Source: Rhodoluna sp. (GTDB lineage: Bacteria; Actinomycetota; Actinomycetes; Actinomycetales; Microbacteriaceae). From it: a stretch of DNA of 64,000 bases. Position numbers and translations under genes: made by a program. The stretch covers positions 62,001 to 126,000 of the forward strand of contig NZ_JAHEDV010000003.1 of NCBI RefSeq assembly GCF_024641065.1, read 5' to 3'. The first letter of the stretch is position 1. The number at the start of each line of letters is the position of its first letter. Shown here piece after piece: positions 16,230 through 24,681 of this stretch. Under the pieces are notes generated by a model that was given only the letters and a program-made list of their open reading frames with translations, was not told the origin of the DNA and made no database searches.

Positions 16230-17492
16230 GTGATTGATCTAAACCTGCTCAGAGATAACCCAGACGCAATTAAGGCATCTCAGCGTGCCCGTGGCAATGA
16301 CGAATCAATCGTCGACCAGGCCATTGAAGCCGATGCCACCTGGCGCCGCTGCTTGCAAGAGTTCGAGAACCTGCGCGCCGAGCAGAATGCCGCTGCCAAG
16401 TTGGTCGGCTCAGCCTCAAAAGAAGACCGCCCTGCGCTAATTGCAGCTGGTCAGGTTTTGGCCGACAAGGTGAAGGCCGCCCTAGAGATCGCCAATGCTG
16501 CGCAAGCGAGCCTTGATGCCATCATCTGGAAGATCGAGAACGTAGTCATCGAAGGTATTCCTGCCGGTGGCGAAGAGAACTTCACCGTAATCAAAGAGGT
16601 TGGAACCAAAGCCAAGTTTGATTTCGAACCACGCGACCATGTTGCCCTTGGTGAACTGCTTGACATCATCGACATCGAGCGCGGCGTCAAGGTTTCTGGC
16701 TCACGCTTCTATTTCTTGAAGGGCTGGGGTGCACGTTTAGAAATTGCCATGATGAACCTGGCTCTAGATCTTGCAGCAAAAAACAACTTCACAGCACTGA
16801 TTACTCCAACCCTGGTTCGACCAGAGGTTATGGCTGGCACCGGTTTCTTGGGTGAGCACGCCGACGAAATCTATTACCTACCGGCAGATGATCTTTATCT
16901 AACCGGCACCTCAGAGGTTGCGCTCGCCGGATACCACCGCGACGAAATCATTGACCTTTCAGATGGCCCACTTCGCTATGCCGGCTGGAGCACCTGCTAC
17001 CGCCGCGAAGCAGGCTCAGCTGGTCGAGACACCCGAGGCATTCTTCGGGTTCACCAGTTCAACAAGCTCGAGATGTTTAGCTACATCAAGCCTGAAGATG
17101 CCGAACAAGAGCACCTAAACCTCTTGGCTTTTGAAGAGGCAATGCTTCAGGCCTGTGAGCTTTCATACCGAGTGATTGACACAGCAGCCGGCGACCTAGG
17201 CTCATCAGCGGCTCGCAAATATGACTCTGAAGCTTGGGTGCCAAGCCAGCAGACCTATCGCGAGCTAACCTCGAGCTCAAACTGCACCACCTATCAGGCC
17301 CGTCGTTTGAACGTTCGATACCGCGATGAAAACGGCAAGACCCAAACTGCCGCAACTCTCAACGGAACCTTGGCGACAACCCGTTGGTTGGTAGCAATTC
17401 TTGAAACTCACCAGCAGGCTGACGGTTCGGTGCGCATCCCAGCAGCACTTCGCCCTTACCTTGGCGGCACAGAAGTCATCTCACCTAAATGA
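16230..17492 (+). CDS. serS: seryl-tRNA synthetase
   Basis: A 420-residue class II aminoacyl-tRNA synthetase that charges tRNA-Ser. The N-terminal coiled-coil tRNA-binding arm spans ~1-110 ([20 protein letters not shown]). The catalytic core carries [10 protein letters not shown], motif 2 around [19 protein letters not shown] (~270-290) and the motif 3 region [17 protein letters not shown] (~380), in the form typical of Actinobacteria. GTG start without a Shine-Dalgarno sequence but with a leaderless -10. The stop overlaps the HAD gene start by ATGA. A tRNA-Ser gene lies 0.9 kb downstream. Confidence 0.97.
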   Translation: MIDLNLLRDNPDAIKASQRARGNDESIVDQAIEADATWRRCLQEFENLRAEQNAAAKLVGSASKEDRPALIAAGQVLADKVKAALEIANAAQASLDAIIWKIENVVIEGIPAGGEENFTVIKEVGTKAKFDFEPRDHVALGELLDIIDIERGVKVSGSRFYFLKGWGARLEIAMMNLALDLAAKNNFTALITPTLVRPEVMAGTGFLGEHADEIYYLPADDLYLTGTSEVALAGYHRDEIIDLSDGPLRYAGWSTCYRREAGSAGRDTRGILRVHQFNKLEMFSYIKPEDAEQEHLNLLAFEEAMLQACELSYRVIDTAAGDLGSSAARKYDSEAWVPSQQTYRELTSSSNCTTYQARRLNVRYRDENGKTQTAATLNGTLATTRWLVAILETHQQADGSVRIPAALRPYLGGTEVISPK

Positions 17493-18334
17493 CCCTTGCG
17501 ACTGGCGATGATCGTTGGCTAATTGCCATCGACATTGATGGAACCCTGGTTCACGACGACGGCTTTTTATCTGAGGCGGTAAAAACCGAAGTAGCTCGTG
17601 TGCGCTCACTTGGCCACGAAGTTGTTGTTGCAACCGGCCGAAGTGCAGCCAACGCGGTTCCTGTGGTTCGTGAAATTGGCATTCACCACGGATTCAGCGT
17701 CTGTTCAAACGGCGCAGTGACTGTTGAAATCAAGCCAGAAGATGAACGCGGCTTTGTGCCTCACGAGGTAATCACCTTTGATCCACGTCAGGTTTTGACC
17801 GAACTAATCGAATGGGTTCCTCAGGCGCACTTCGCTGTAGAAGATGTCGACGGCAGCTATCGCTTTCACAAGCCTTTTCCGGCTTATGCCCTCGGAGCTG
17901 AAAACCATGAGACGCCGCTTGAAGAACTTATGAACCACCCAGTTTCACGAGTTGTGGTGCTTTCACCAGAGCAAGAGGTTGAAGAGTTTTTGAGCCGCAT
18001 TGCCAACGTTGGCCTGCACTCGGTTTCGTATGCCATCGGTTACAGCGCTTGGCTAGACATTTCTCCTTCGGGCGTTAGCAAAGCTTCAGCACTTGAAAAG
18101 CAACGAGCCGAACTCGGCATCAAGCCAAACCAGGTGATTGCCATCGGCGATGGCCGCAACGACATGCAAATGTTCGAGTGGGCTCAGTCTGGCGGCGGCC
18201 TAGCCTTCGCTATGGGCCAGGCTCCAGAAGAAGTAAAACTGGCGGCAACTGCAGTGACCTCGGCGGTCGAAGACGACGGTGTTGCCCATGTTCTGTCTGG
18301 CTTTGAGGGCATCCTCTTCGCTCGCTCAAACTAG
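17489..18334 (+). CDS. Cof-type HAD-IIB phosphatase
   Basis: A 281-residue sugar-phosphate or related phosphatase. HAD motif I is [12 protein letters not shown] (~12), motif II is the Thr of VVATGRS (~50), Lys is in [11 protein letters not shown] (~195) and motif IV is [13 protein letters not shown] (~218). The long insertion between motifs II and III is the type IIB cap. It is coupled to serS by ATGA overlap, as in many Micrococcales. The substrate is unknown. Confidence 0.9.
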   Translation: MTLATGDDRWLIAIDIDGTLVHDDGFLSEAVKTEVARVRSLGHEVVVATGRSAANAVPVVREIGIHHGFSVCSNGAVTVEIKPEDERGFVPHEVITFDPRQVLTELIEWVPQAHFAVEDVDGSYRFHKPFPAYALGAENHETPLEELMNHPVSRVVVLSPEQEVEEFLSRIANVGLHSVSYAIGYSAWLDISPSGVSKASALEKQRAELGIKPNQVIAIGDGRNDMQMFEWAQSGGGLAFAMGQAPEEVKLAATAVTSAVEDDGVAHVLSGFEGILFARSN

Positions 18335-18338
18335 CCAA

Positions 18339-18367
18339 TTTACAGGCGCCAATTTTTCAGGTAAACT
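18339..18367 (+). promoter_or_regulatory. promoter of tRNA-Ser(UGA)
   Basis: TTTACA (18339-18344), 17-base spacer, TAAACT (18362-18367). The predicted start is 2-3 bases before the tRNA. The tRNA-Arg promoter has identical hexamers and spacing. Confidence 0.75.
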
Positions 18368-18376
18368 AACTCATAC

Positions 18377-18465
18377 GGAAGCGTGCCGGAGCGGCCGAAC
18401 GGAACAGTCTTGAAAACTGTCGTAGTTAATAGCTACCGTGGGTTCAAATCCCACCGCTTCCTCCA
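18377..18465 (+). tRNA. tRNA-Ser, anticodon TGA, CCA encoded
   Basis: A class II tRNA with acceptor arms GGAAGCG/CGCTTCC, D-loop GCCGGAGCGGCCGAACGGA, anticodon loop CTTGAAA (anticodon TGA), a long variable arm and T-arm GTGGGTTCAAATCCCAC. CCA is encoded at 18463-18465. The discriminator base is T (18462), whereas serine tRNAs usually carry G; the other serine tRNA in this window has G. Confidence 0.95.
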
Positions 18466-18470
18466 TTCAC

Positions 18471-18502
18471 AAAAAACCTCTCGATTTGTCGAGAGGTTTT
18501 TT
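18471..18502 (+). terminator. intrinsic terminator after tRNA-Ser(UGA)
   Basis: CCTCTCGA and TCGAGAGG pair around TTTG and are followed by six T. The A-tract on the left makes it potentially bidirectional. Confidence 0.9.
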
Positions 18503-18593
18503 GCTTAACCTCGAGGCTCGATTCCAAGCTTCAGCTATCTTCCAAACTTGCTGAGAATCTGCCGGCGCCCTTGTTGATGGCGGGGCTGGCTCT

Positions 18594-18599
18594 TAAACT
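18594..18599 (+). promoter_or_regulatory. leaderless -10 element for the LCP gene
   Basis: TAAACT, 7 bases, then the ATG at 18607. Confidence 0.55.
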
Positions 18600-18606
18600 A
18601 GAAGCA

Positions 18607-19836
18607 ATGAAGAAATCACCCCGCACCCCAAAATCTGAGGGTTTTGCTCGTCACGGCCGCATCCGTGTTCAGACCAAACCTCGCGCCTTTGCCAGCCTCG
18701 CTTTCAAGGCTTTGGGTTTGCTCACCGCTGTGGCCATTGCAATTGCGGGCCTCTCTTTCTGGGAGATCAGCAACACCATCAAGGGCAACAACATTGTTCT
18801 TGCCGGCGCTAAAAAGATCACCGCTGAAGACCTAAAGGGACCAATCAACATGCTTTTGGTTGGCAGCGATACTCGAGCTGGTCAGGGTGCTGGCTACGGT
18901 AACGACACATCTGTTCTTGCCGACGTGATCATTCTTTTGCACATTTCTGAAGACCGCAAAAATGCAGTTGCACTGAGTTTTCCGCGCGACCTTCTAGTTC
19001 CGTGGCCAGCTTGCCCAAGCACATCTGGCGGCCCTGGCTACCTGCCGCAGAGCCTCGGCCAGATCAACGCGACCATTGCCAACGGTGGCCCGGGTTGCAC
19101 GTTGTTGACCGTCGAAAAGCTAACCGGTCTGAGCATTCCTTATTTGGCAATGATCGACTTCAAGGGCGTTATCGAAATGTCTAACGCCATCGGTGGCGTT
19201 GACGTTTGTGTTGCCGAAGAAATCAGCGACCCATACACCCAGACTTACCTTCAGCCAGGCGAATACAACCTCAAGGGCAAGGCTGCTTTGCAGTTCTTGA
19301 GAACCCGTCACGGCGTTGGCGATGGTTCAGACCTTGCCCGCATTAGCAACCAGCAGACTTTCTTGACCTCACTGGTTCGCAAGGTCAAATCTGAGGGCGT
19401 TCTTTCAAACCCGGTTTACCTTTATTCACTAGCTTCGGCTGCTGCCCGCAACATGCAGTTGAGCGAGAGCCTGACCGACGTAAACGTGATGGTTGCCCTG
19501 GCAAGTGCGCTCAAGGATGTTGAGCTTGACGCAATCACCTTTATGCAGGTGCCTAGCCGCGGTGGTTTGCCAGCACCATATTCGGGTCGAGTTGCCCCGG
19601 TTTATGAAACCGCAAACGTGATTTTCTCGAAGCTTGTTAACGACGAACCAATCTTGGTCGATGGCAGCAACACCGGCACCGGTTCGGTGGTTGCCTCACC
19701 TAGCCCAAGCCCAAGTTCATCAAGTAGCGCTTCGGCAAGCCCATCGAGTTCAGCTTCTCCATCGGCAAGTTCTTCACCGGTTGCCACCACCGATGGGCGC
19801 GGAACCAACGCTTCAATCACCACCTGTTCTGGCTAG
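18607..19836 (+). CDS. LytR-CpsA-Psr family wall-polymer ligase
   Basis: A 409-residue membrane-anchored phosphotransferase thought to attach undecaprenyl-linked glycopolymers to peptidoglycan. It has a basic cytoplasmic N-terminus (MKKSPRTPK), a single helix (~36-58) and an extracellular LCP domain (~75-330). Conserved features are LLVGSDTRAGQG (~85), ALSFPRDLLV (~122) and FLRTRHGVGDGSDLARISNQ (~230), which hold the Arg/Asp residues for the pyrophosphate. The tail (~350-400) is Ser/Pro/Ala low-complexity. The start at 18607 is preferred over 18571. It is a plausible last step for the surface-glycan genes at 48-64 kb. Confidence 0.92.
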   Translation: MKKSPRTPKSEGFARHGRIRVQTKPRAFASLAFKALGLLTAVAIAIAGLSFWEISNTIKGNNIVLAGAKKITAEDLKGPINMLLVGSDTRAGQGAGYGNDTSVLADVIILLHISEDRKNAVALSFPRDLLVPWPACPSTSGGPGYLPQSLGQINATIANGGPGCTLLTVEKLTGLSIPYLAMIDFKGVIEMSNAIGGVDVCVAEEISDPYTQTYLQPGEYNLKGKAALQFLRTRHGVGDGSDLARISNQQTFLTSLVRKVKSEGVLSNPVYLYSLASAAARNMQLSESLTDVNVMVALASALKDVELDAITFMQVPSRGGLPAPYSGRVAPVYETANVIFSKLVNDEPILVDGSNTGTGSVVASPSPSPSSSSSASASPSSSASPSASSSPVATTDGRGTNASITTCSG

Positions 19837-19899
19837 ATTTAGTCGGCCGCAAACGCCACTAAAATAAATTTTTCACCCGCAAATAGTTAGGCAATCCCA

Positions 19900-21561
19900 A
19901 TGGCTGAACACACTTTCCTACGCGGTCCGAAAGACTGGTGGCGTCAGGCTGTCGTCTATCAGATCTATCCACGCAGCTATGCTGACCAAAACGGTGACGG
20001 CATCGGTGACCTAAAAGGCATCACCTCTCGTGTGCCTTACCTAAAAGAACTTGGCGTAGATGCTGTTTGGCTGAGCCCGTTCTATCCATCAGAGCTTGCC
20101 GACGGCGGTTATGACGTTGCTGACTACCGCAACATCGACCCACGCATTGGCACCCTAGAAGAGTTCGATGTCATGCTCGAAACTCTTCACGCAAACGGCA
20201 TCCGTGTGTTTGTTGACGTCGTGCCTAACCACTCTTCAGACCAGCACGAATGGTTCCAGGCGGCACTAAAGGCAGCTCCTGGTTCACCAGAGCGCGACCG
20301 CTACATTTTTAGAGACGGCAAGGGTGAGAACGGCGAGATTCGTCCTTCTGAGTTGGTTAGCCACTTTGGCCCTACCGCCTGGACTCGCATCACCGAACCA
20401 GATGGCACCCCTGGCCAGTGGTACATGCACCTCTTTGCAAAAGAGCAGCCTGACTTTAACTGGGACAACCAAGAGGTTCGCGACGACTTCATCAAGACCA
20501 TGCGTTTCTGGTCTGACCGCGGTGTCGATGGTTACCGCATCGACGTTGCTCACGCATTGGTCAAAGACCTAAAGAATGGCCACTTGCCAGAGCGTCAGTC
20601 TTATGACGTTTCAGTCATGAAAGACGATGGCACCGATGACCTATTTGACCGTGACGAAGTTCACGAGATTTATGCATCATGGCGCCAGGTTTACAACGAG
20701 TACGACCCACCGCGCGTAGCTGTTGCTGAGGCATGGGTTCACGCCAACCGTCGCGCTGCGTATGCGAGCGAGAAGGGTCTTGGCCAGTCATTTAGCTTTG
20801 ACCTTTTGGGCACACCTTGGAACTCAAAGAAGTTCCACGACACCATTGATTACAACCTAAAGGCGTCTTCTAAGACTGGTTCATCAACCACCTGGGTGTT
20901 CTCAAACCACGACGTGATTCGTCACGCAACCCGCTTTGGTTTGTCTGATGAAATCAACAAGAACCTGCCAAAGTGGTTCCGTTCGGCTGATCGCGAAAGC
21001 CAGATCAACTTCAAGCAGGGCCTCGAGCGCGCACGTGCCGCGACCATGCTGATTTTGGCACTGCCTGGTTCGACCTACCTTTACCAAGGTGAAGAGCTTG
21101 GCCTGCACGAGCCATTGAACATTCCGTCTGACCAGATGCAAGACCCGCAGTGGTTTAGAAGCGAAGGCTCAATCAGCCGCGATGGTTGCCGCGTTCCAAT
21201 GCCATGGACCTCAACCGGTTCATCATTCGGCTTTGGCCCTGGTGGCGCGCACCTGCCTCAGCCAGACTGGTTCAAAGACGTCAACGTTGAAAAGCAAGAC
21301 GGCGTCAAGGGCTCAACTCTAGAGATGTACCGCGATGCTCTTCGAATTCGCAAAGATCTAGTCTGCGAAGAGAAGCTCACTTGGGTAAAGCACTGGCTAA
21401 ACAGCAATGTGCTTCACTTCAAGCGCCCGAACGGTTGGCAGTCAATCACCAACTTCGGCACCAAGCCAATCAAGCTTCCTAAGGGCCAGGTTCAGATCAG
21501 CAGCCAGCCATTGGTTGACGGCAAGATTGCACCAAACACCACCGTTTGGTTGCAGAGCTAG
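19900..21561 (+). CDS. alpha-glucosidase, glycoside hydrolase family 13
   Basis: A 553-residue cytoplasmic exo-enzyme of the oligo-1,6-glucosidase/alpha-glucosidase group that releases glucose from short alpha-glucosides. The (beta/alpha)8 barrel signatures are visible: DVVPNHSS (~108), nucleophile Asp in GYRIDVAHAL (~215), acid/base Glu in VAEAWV (~275) and SNHDVIRHA (~337). It has an N-terminal WWRQAVVYQIYPRSYAD and a small C-terminal beta domain. No signal peptide, so substrates must be imported. Followed by its own terminator. Confidence 0.93.
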   Translation: MAEHTFLRGPKDWWRQAVVYQIYPRSYADQNGDGIGDLKGITSRVPYLKELGVDAVWLSPFYPSELADGGYDVADYRNIDPRIGTLEEFDVMLETLHANGIRVFVDVVPNHSSDQHEWFQAALKAAPGSPERDRYIFRDGKGENGEIRPSELVSHFGPTAWTRITEPDGTPGQWYMHLFAKEQPDFNWDNQEVRDDFIKTMRFWSDRGVDGYRIDVAHALVKDLKNGHLPERQSYDVSVMKDDGTDDLFDRDEVHEIYASWRQVYNEYDPPRVAVAEAWVHANRRAAYASEKGLGQSFSFDLLGTPWNSKKFHDTIDYNLKASSKTGSSTTWVFSNHDVIRHATRFGLSDEINKNLPKWFRSADRESQINFKQGLERARAATMLILALPGSTYLYQGEELGLHEPLNIPSDQMQDPQWFRSEGSISRDGCRVPMPWTSTGSSFGFGPGGAHLPQPDWFKDVNVEKQDGVKGSTLEMYRDALRIRKDLVCEEKLTWVKHWLNSNVLHFKRPNGWQSITNFGTKPIKLPKGQVQISSQPLVDGKIAPNTTVWLQS

Positions 21562-21599
21562 TCTCAGCAGCCAACCAACAGCTTCAAAGAGGTTAGGCG

Positions 21600-21628
21600 A
21601 ACCGATATCAACATGGATGTCGGTTTTT
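21600..21628 (+). terminator. intrinsic terminator after the alpha-glucosidase gene
   Basis: ACCGATATC and GATGTCGGT form a 9-bp stem (one G-U pair) around AACATG, followed by TTTTT. Confidence 0.7.
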
Positions 21629-21640
21629 CGCGGCCTCGGG

Positions 21641-21669
21641 TTTACAAGTGTCGAAAGACAAAGTAAACT
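21641..21669 (+). promoter_or_regulatory. promoter of tRNA-Arg(ACG)
   Basis: TTTACA (21641-21646), 17-base spacer, TAAACT (21664-21669). The predicted leader of ~40 bases begins with a small hairpin GTTGC/GCAAC (21676-21689) before the mature tRNA. Confidence 0.75.
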
Positions 21670-21715
21670 AGCAAAGTTGCCTCGGCAACGCCCACCAAAA
21701 TTGCGTAGCAATTAC

Positions 21716-21791
21716 GCGTTTGTAGCTCAACGGATAGAGCATCTGACTACGGATCAGAAGGTTGGGGGTTCGAGTCCCTCCAAGCGCACCA
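21716..21791 (+). tRNA. tRNA-Arg, anticodon ACG, CCA encoded
   Basis: Acceptor GCGTTTG/CAAGCGC (one G-U pair), D-arm GTAGCTCAACGGATAGAGC, anticodon loop CTACGGA (anticodon ACG, expected to become ICG), T-arm GGGGGTTCGAGTCCCTC, discriminator A, CCA at 21789-21791. Confidence 0.97.
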
Positions 21792-21798
21792 AATCAAG

Positions 21799-21822
21799 AG
21801 CCCCGAGAAATCGGGGCTTTTT
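21799..21822 (+). terminator. intrinsic terminator after tRNA-Arg
   Basis: AGCCCCGA and TCGGGGCT pair around GAAA, followed by a T-tract. Confidence 0.9.
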
Positions 21823-21966
21823 GTTTCTGAAAGTCGCTGAGCGATTGTGTTATTCGCAAACAAAAGAAGGCGCTATAAGATTGGCAACAATACTTATTTG
21901 GTTTCAATAATCGTTCGAACGAGAGCTTCGTGCTCAGATTCAGATTATTGATATGACAGAGGGCTC
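21823..21966. other. intergenic leader of the wall-anchored protein gene
   Basis: There is no gene between the tRNA-Arg terminator and the start at 21967. It holds a palindrome CGTTCGAACG (21912-21921) and a small hairpin GAGC-TTCGT-GCTC just after it; GAGGG before the ATG can serve as ribosome site. I could not assign a convincing -35/-10 pair. Confidence 0.4.
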
Positions 21967-23016
21967 ATGAGTAAAAAATTCACTTTATCGATGGCGATTT
22001 TTGCCACTTTCTTTTCATTGTTTGCTGGAACGCAGTCTGCGTCAGCGACAACTGCACCCGAGTTTCCAGCATCCGAGCAATTGAATGCATTCGGATACTA
22101 CAAAGCGGACGACACTCAATATGCGGTGTTGCCGCACTACGGCCAAGTTCCAGCGGTTATTGAGCCGGTTACCGGCGGCGTGACTGTAACACCTGAAGAT
22201 AGAACCGAATTGGCGTCGCCGTCGGCTTCAGAATTGACTAACGCTGGTGCAGATTCTGCAACCGGAACAACCTGGGCCCTATATCGTGACTGCTCGCTCT
22301 GGAGCATTGACGCCGATGGCACAGTTGCGTCATTTGATCTTCAAACCAAGCTTTCGGCAACCGATGCCTACGACTGCTTTGCCTTCATGATTCGCGATGA
22401 TTCAACAGCTGTGGTCTTCGGCAACATCGACTTGGGCAGTGGAGCAACAAAATCAGTATTTGAACTTGATCTGACAGACGTTTCACTCATCTCGGGAAGC
22501 ATTAAAACGGTCAACTTCTACATTGGTGGAATGGCTACCGACCCAACTACCGGAGACATTTGGGTTTCTGTAGTTTGGGCCGATGGTGACAGCGGAATCT
22601 ATAAGTACGACATGGCTTCAGGCATCGACATGGCTAGTCACATCGCGACCACTGACCTTTGGGGCATGGCGTTTGACTCAACTGGAACTCTTTGGGCAAC
22701 CGACTGGGGCAATCGTTCAGGAGGACTTGACTGTGCCAACTATTCCTGCCTGTCATACCTGATTCCGACAGCTGCCGATGCGCTTAACACCTTCGGAACC
22801 GTTGGAGAGATGAAAGATTCAGCCGGAAAGTCTTTCGTGAGCTCAGGCATCTGGATTTCTCAGAAGGAATCGACGGTTGTTGACTCAGAAAAGGGCGAAA
22901 CTCTTGCCGACACGGGCGCGAGTGACTCACGCGGCCTGTATGCGCTCTTCGCAGCTTTACTTATCGCAAGCGGTCTTCTAATGATGAACCGTTCGCGTCA
23001 AAAGGCGCGCAAATAA
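21967..23016 (+). CDS. secreted, sortase-anchored protein with LAXTG-type sorting signal
   Basis: A 349-residue surface protein. The signal peptide ends near SASA|TTAP (~27). The body (~40-300) is beta-rich with repeated units such as DPTTGDIWVSVVW and FDSTGTLWATDWGNRSGG, suggesting a propeller-like fold. The C-terminus is a sorting signal: LADTG (~313), a hydrophobic helix and the basic tail RSRQKARK. LAXTG is the class E sortase motif known in Actinobacteria, so the protein should be linked to peptidoglycan. No sortase gene is in the window. Its ligand or role is not recognised. A strong terminator follows. Confidence 0.85.
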   Translation: MSKKFTLSMAIFATFFSLFAGTQSASATTAPEFPASEQLNAFGYYKADDTQYAVLPHYGQVPAVIEPVTGGVTVTPEDRTELASPSASELTNAGADSATGTTWALYRDCSLWSIDADGTVASFDLQTKLSATDAYDCFAFMIRDDSTAVVFGNIDLGSGATKSVFELDLTDVSLISGSIKTVNFYIGGMATDPTTGDIWVSVVWADGDSGIYKYDMASGIDMASHIATTDLWGMAFDSTGTLWATDWGNRSGGLDCANYSCLSYLIPTAADALNTFGTVGEMKDSAGKSFVSSGIWISQKESTVVDSEKGETLADTGASDSRGLYALFAALLIASGLLMMNRSRQKARK

Positions 23017-23043
23017 TTGGCAAAGGCCAAGATTAGCCATAAT

Positions 23044-23071
23044 AAAAAGGCCCCCAATCGGGGGCCTTTTT
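23044..23071. terminator. bidirectional intrinsic terminator
   Basis: AAAAAGGCCCCC and GGGGGCCTTTTT pair around AATC, after the LAXTG-protein gene. Confidence 0.93.
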
Positions 23072-23158
23072 ATTTAGCTCAACCGACCGGCGAAAATTCC
23101 AAATTCTAACTCAGGGAATTAGCGGTCAGGATTTGAGATTGCTTCAAGAGGAGGAAAA

Positions 23159-23392
23159 ATGAAGAACAATACTTTGGCAATGTTGGCAACAATTTCGTTG
23201 GTTTTGAGCGTTGCAGTTTTGATTGGCTACATTGATCCTGCTGTGTGCGCCGGCAGCGGCATTCAGTCGCTAGCAGTTTGCCAGCAAGAAGCGTCAACTC
23301 ACCTGTGGGGCTTTGTTGCCTTTTCGGCGTTCGGCGTAATCACCCTGGTAGTCGGCACTCTTCGAAACAAGCGTGCATCCAAGCGCAATTAG
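23159..23392 (+). CDS. 77-residue small membrane protein
   Basis: The ATG at 23159 has a strong AGGAGG (23149-23154). Two hydrophobic helices are visible: ~8-25 (MLATISLVLSVAVLIGYI) and ~50-66 (WGFVAFSAFGVITLVVGTL). Between them is a short loop with two Cys (VCAGSG, VCQQEAS) that would face outside; the C-terminus is basic (RNKRASKRN). I do not recognise a family. It converges on the TetR gene with a 4-base overlap at the stops and seems unrelated to biotin. Confidence 0.7.
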   Translation: MKNNTLAMLATISLVLSVAVLIGYIDPAVCAGSGIQSLAVCQQEASTHLWGFVAFSAFGVITLVVGTLRNKRASKRN

Positions 23393-24039
23393 TTAATCTT
23401 GCGCTCAGCCTTTGGCTGCGGATGCAAAGACTCTTGGCCAAGACCGCTCAAGATGAGTGCGATTCCCGCGGCAAGTGCATCCTGGTTGTTGGCTGACGCG
23501 ATAGACGAGCTCGTGGTTTCGGCCACCCCAAAAACTACACCTAAGCTGTCGGCAGCCATTCGCTGCTGTTGGTGCCAAACCTGGCCAAGCACTAGAAACA
23601 CGATAGATTCTGTGGCAACTCGAACTAGGTCATCGGCAAGGCCTGATTGCATAAGTGGCCTACGAATGCGATCAAACGCAGCTTCGGCACCTAGGCCAAG
23701 GGCAAGAGTTGAACTAACAATCTCGGCTCCGTCGCGATAGGCAAGAAGCGAGTCGCGCAGCGCGCAAGCCGCGATGAGACTTTGCTCTTGCCAAGTCAGG
23801 CTTGAATCTTCTTCAGGCACTATGTGATCGACAATGTGATCAGAGAGTCGGGCAAACAGGGTTTGCTTGTTTTCAAAATGCCAATACAGACCGCTTGGTT
23901 GCATGTCTAGTTTGGCGGCCAACCGGCGCATGCTTAGGTCAGGCAAACCCACTTCATCAAGAAGCTGCAGGGCAGAGGCAAGGATGTCGGCCCGATTTAA
24001 TCGACCGAGCTTCACTGAATTTGCATCTGGGTTGCTCAT
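23389..24039 (-). CDS. TetR-family regulator, BioQ-like repressor of biotin genes
   Basis: A 216-residue repressor. The N-terminal helix-turn-helix is LSMRRLAAKLDMQPSGLYWHF (~36-56) and the rest is the ligand/dimer domain. It is divergent from bioY with two TGAAC-N3-GTTCA palindromes between them, which resemble the sites of BioQ, the TetR repressor of biotin genes in Corynebacterium and Mycobacterium. Its own promoter overlaps one palindrome, so autoregulation is expected. BioQ assignment rests on context and site similarity, not on a measured identity. Confidence 0.82.
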   Translation of the reverse strand: MSNPDANSVKLGRLNRADILASALQLLDEVGLPDLSMRRLAAKLDMQPSGLYWHFENKQTLFARLSDHIVDHIVPEEDSSLTWQEQSLIAACALRDSLLAYRDGAEIVSSTLALGLGAEAAFDRIRRPLMQSGLADDLVRVATESIVFLVLGQVWHQQQRMAADSLGVVFGVAETTSSSIASANNQDALAAGIALILSGLGQESLHPQPKAERKIN

Positions 24040-24048
24040 AACGGGTTG

Positions 24049-24077
24049 AGCCTACTAGTATCTTGAACAGTGTTCAA
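24049..24077 (-). promoter_or_regulatory. promoter of the TetR/BioQ-like gene
   Basis: Minus strand TTGAAC (24077-24072), 17-base spacer, TAGGCT (24054-24049). The start would fall ~3 bases before the ATG. The -35 is half of the first operator. Confidence 0.65.
24063..24077. promoter_or_regulatory. BioQ-type operator 1
   Basis: A perfect palindrome TTGAACAGTGTTCAA. Its centre is 19 bases from that of the second copy. Confidence 0.8.
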
Positions 24078-24082
24078 GTAGA

Positions 24083-24095
24083 TGAACAGTGTTCA
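24083..24095. promoter_or_regulatory. BioQ-type operator 2
   Basis: The same core TGAACAGTGTTCA repeated. An ATG formed by its first bases is in frame with bioY but is probably not the start. Confidence 0.8.
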
Positions 24096-24120
24096 AGTTA
24101 AGTCGACCAAGGAGCAACTT

Positions 24121-24681
24121 TTGGCAACCACACCCCGTTTCAGCATCAACGACCTGACCAAAATTGCCGTATTTGCCGCAATCATTGCGGTTCTAGGCCT
24201 ACCTGGTTCGATCAACCTGGCCGATGGTGTGCCAATTACTGCTCAGACTTTGGGCGTGATGTTGGCCGGAGCCGTTCTTGGCAAGTGGCGCGGTGCTGCG
24301 GCAGTTGTACTTTTTGAAGTGCTAGTTGCAATTGGTTTTCCACTGCTTTCGGGTGGTCGTGGCGGCCTTTCAGTTTTTGTTGGCCCGTCAGTTGGTTTCT
24401 TGATCGGTTGGATCTTCGGTGCTTTCGTAATTGGCCTAATCGCTCACCGCAAGTCAGCAAAGCCGAACCCAGTCTCACTGGTAATCGGTTTGGTTTTGGG
24501 CGGAATTGCAGTGGTTTACTTGTTCGGCATTCCGGTTATGGCGGCAATCACTGGCATGCAGCTTGAGGCTGCCGTTGTCGCATCAGCGGTTTACCTACCC
24601 GGAGACCTAATCAAAGTTGTGATCGCCACCGTGATCACCCTTGCCCTGTGGCGAGCATATCCAAAGGCTTTCAAAAACTAA
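24121..24681 (+). CDS. bioY: biotin transporter substrate-binding (S) component
   Basis: A 186-residue membrane protein with about six helices, the biotin-binding S unit of an ECF transporter. Family signatures are GVPITAQTLGVMLAGAVLG (~40-60) and GGRGGLSVFVGPSVGFLIGW (~80-100). A TTG at 24121 is chosen as start because AAGGAG (24109-24114) lies 6 bases upstream; the in-frame ATG at 24082 is part of an operator. bioM and bioN for the same transporter are 2.3 kb downstream in the same run of touching genes. Repression by the BioQ-like protein is expected when biotin is plentiful. Confidence 0.93.
   Translation: MATTPRFSINDLTKIAVFAAIIAVLGLPGSINLADGVPITAQTLGVMLAGAVLGKWRGAAAVVLFEVLVAIGFPLLSGGRGGLSVFVGPSVGFLIGWIFGAFVIGLIAHRKSAKPNPVSLVIGLVLGGIAVVYLFGIPVMAAITGMQLEAAVVASAVYLPGDLIKVVIATVITLALWRAYPKAFKN

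Noticed and set aside
19680-19790. Serine-rich repetitive segment
   Set aside because: It is the low-complexity tail of the LCP protein, in frame and with a normal stop.
21407-21910. Plus-strand ORF of 167 codons
   Set aside because: It runs through the alpha-glucosidase 3' end in another frame and then through the tRNA-Arg gene and two terminators.
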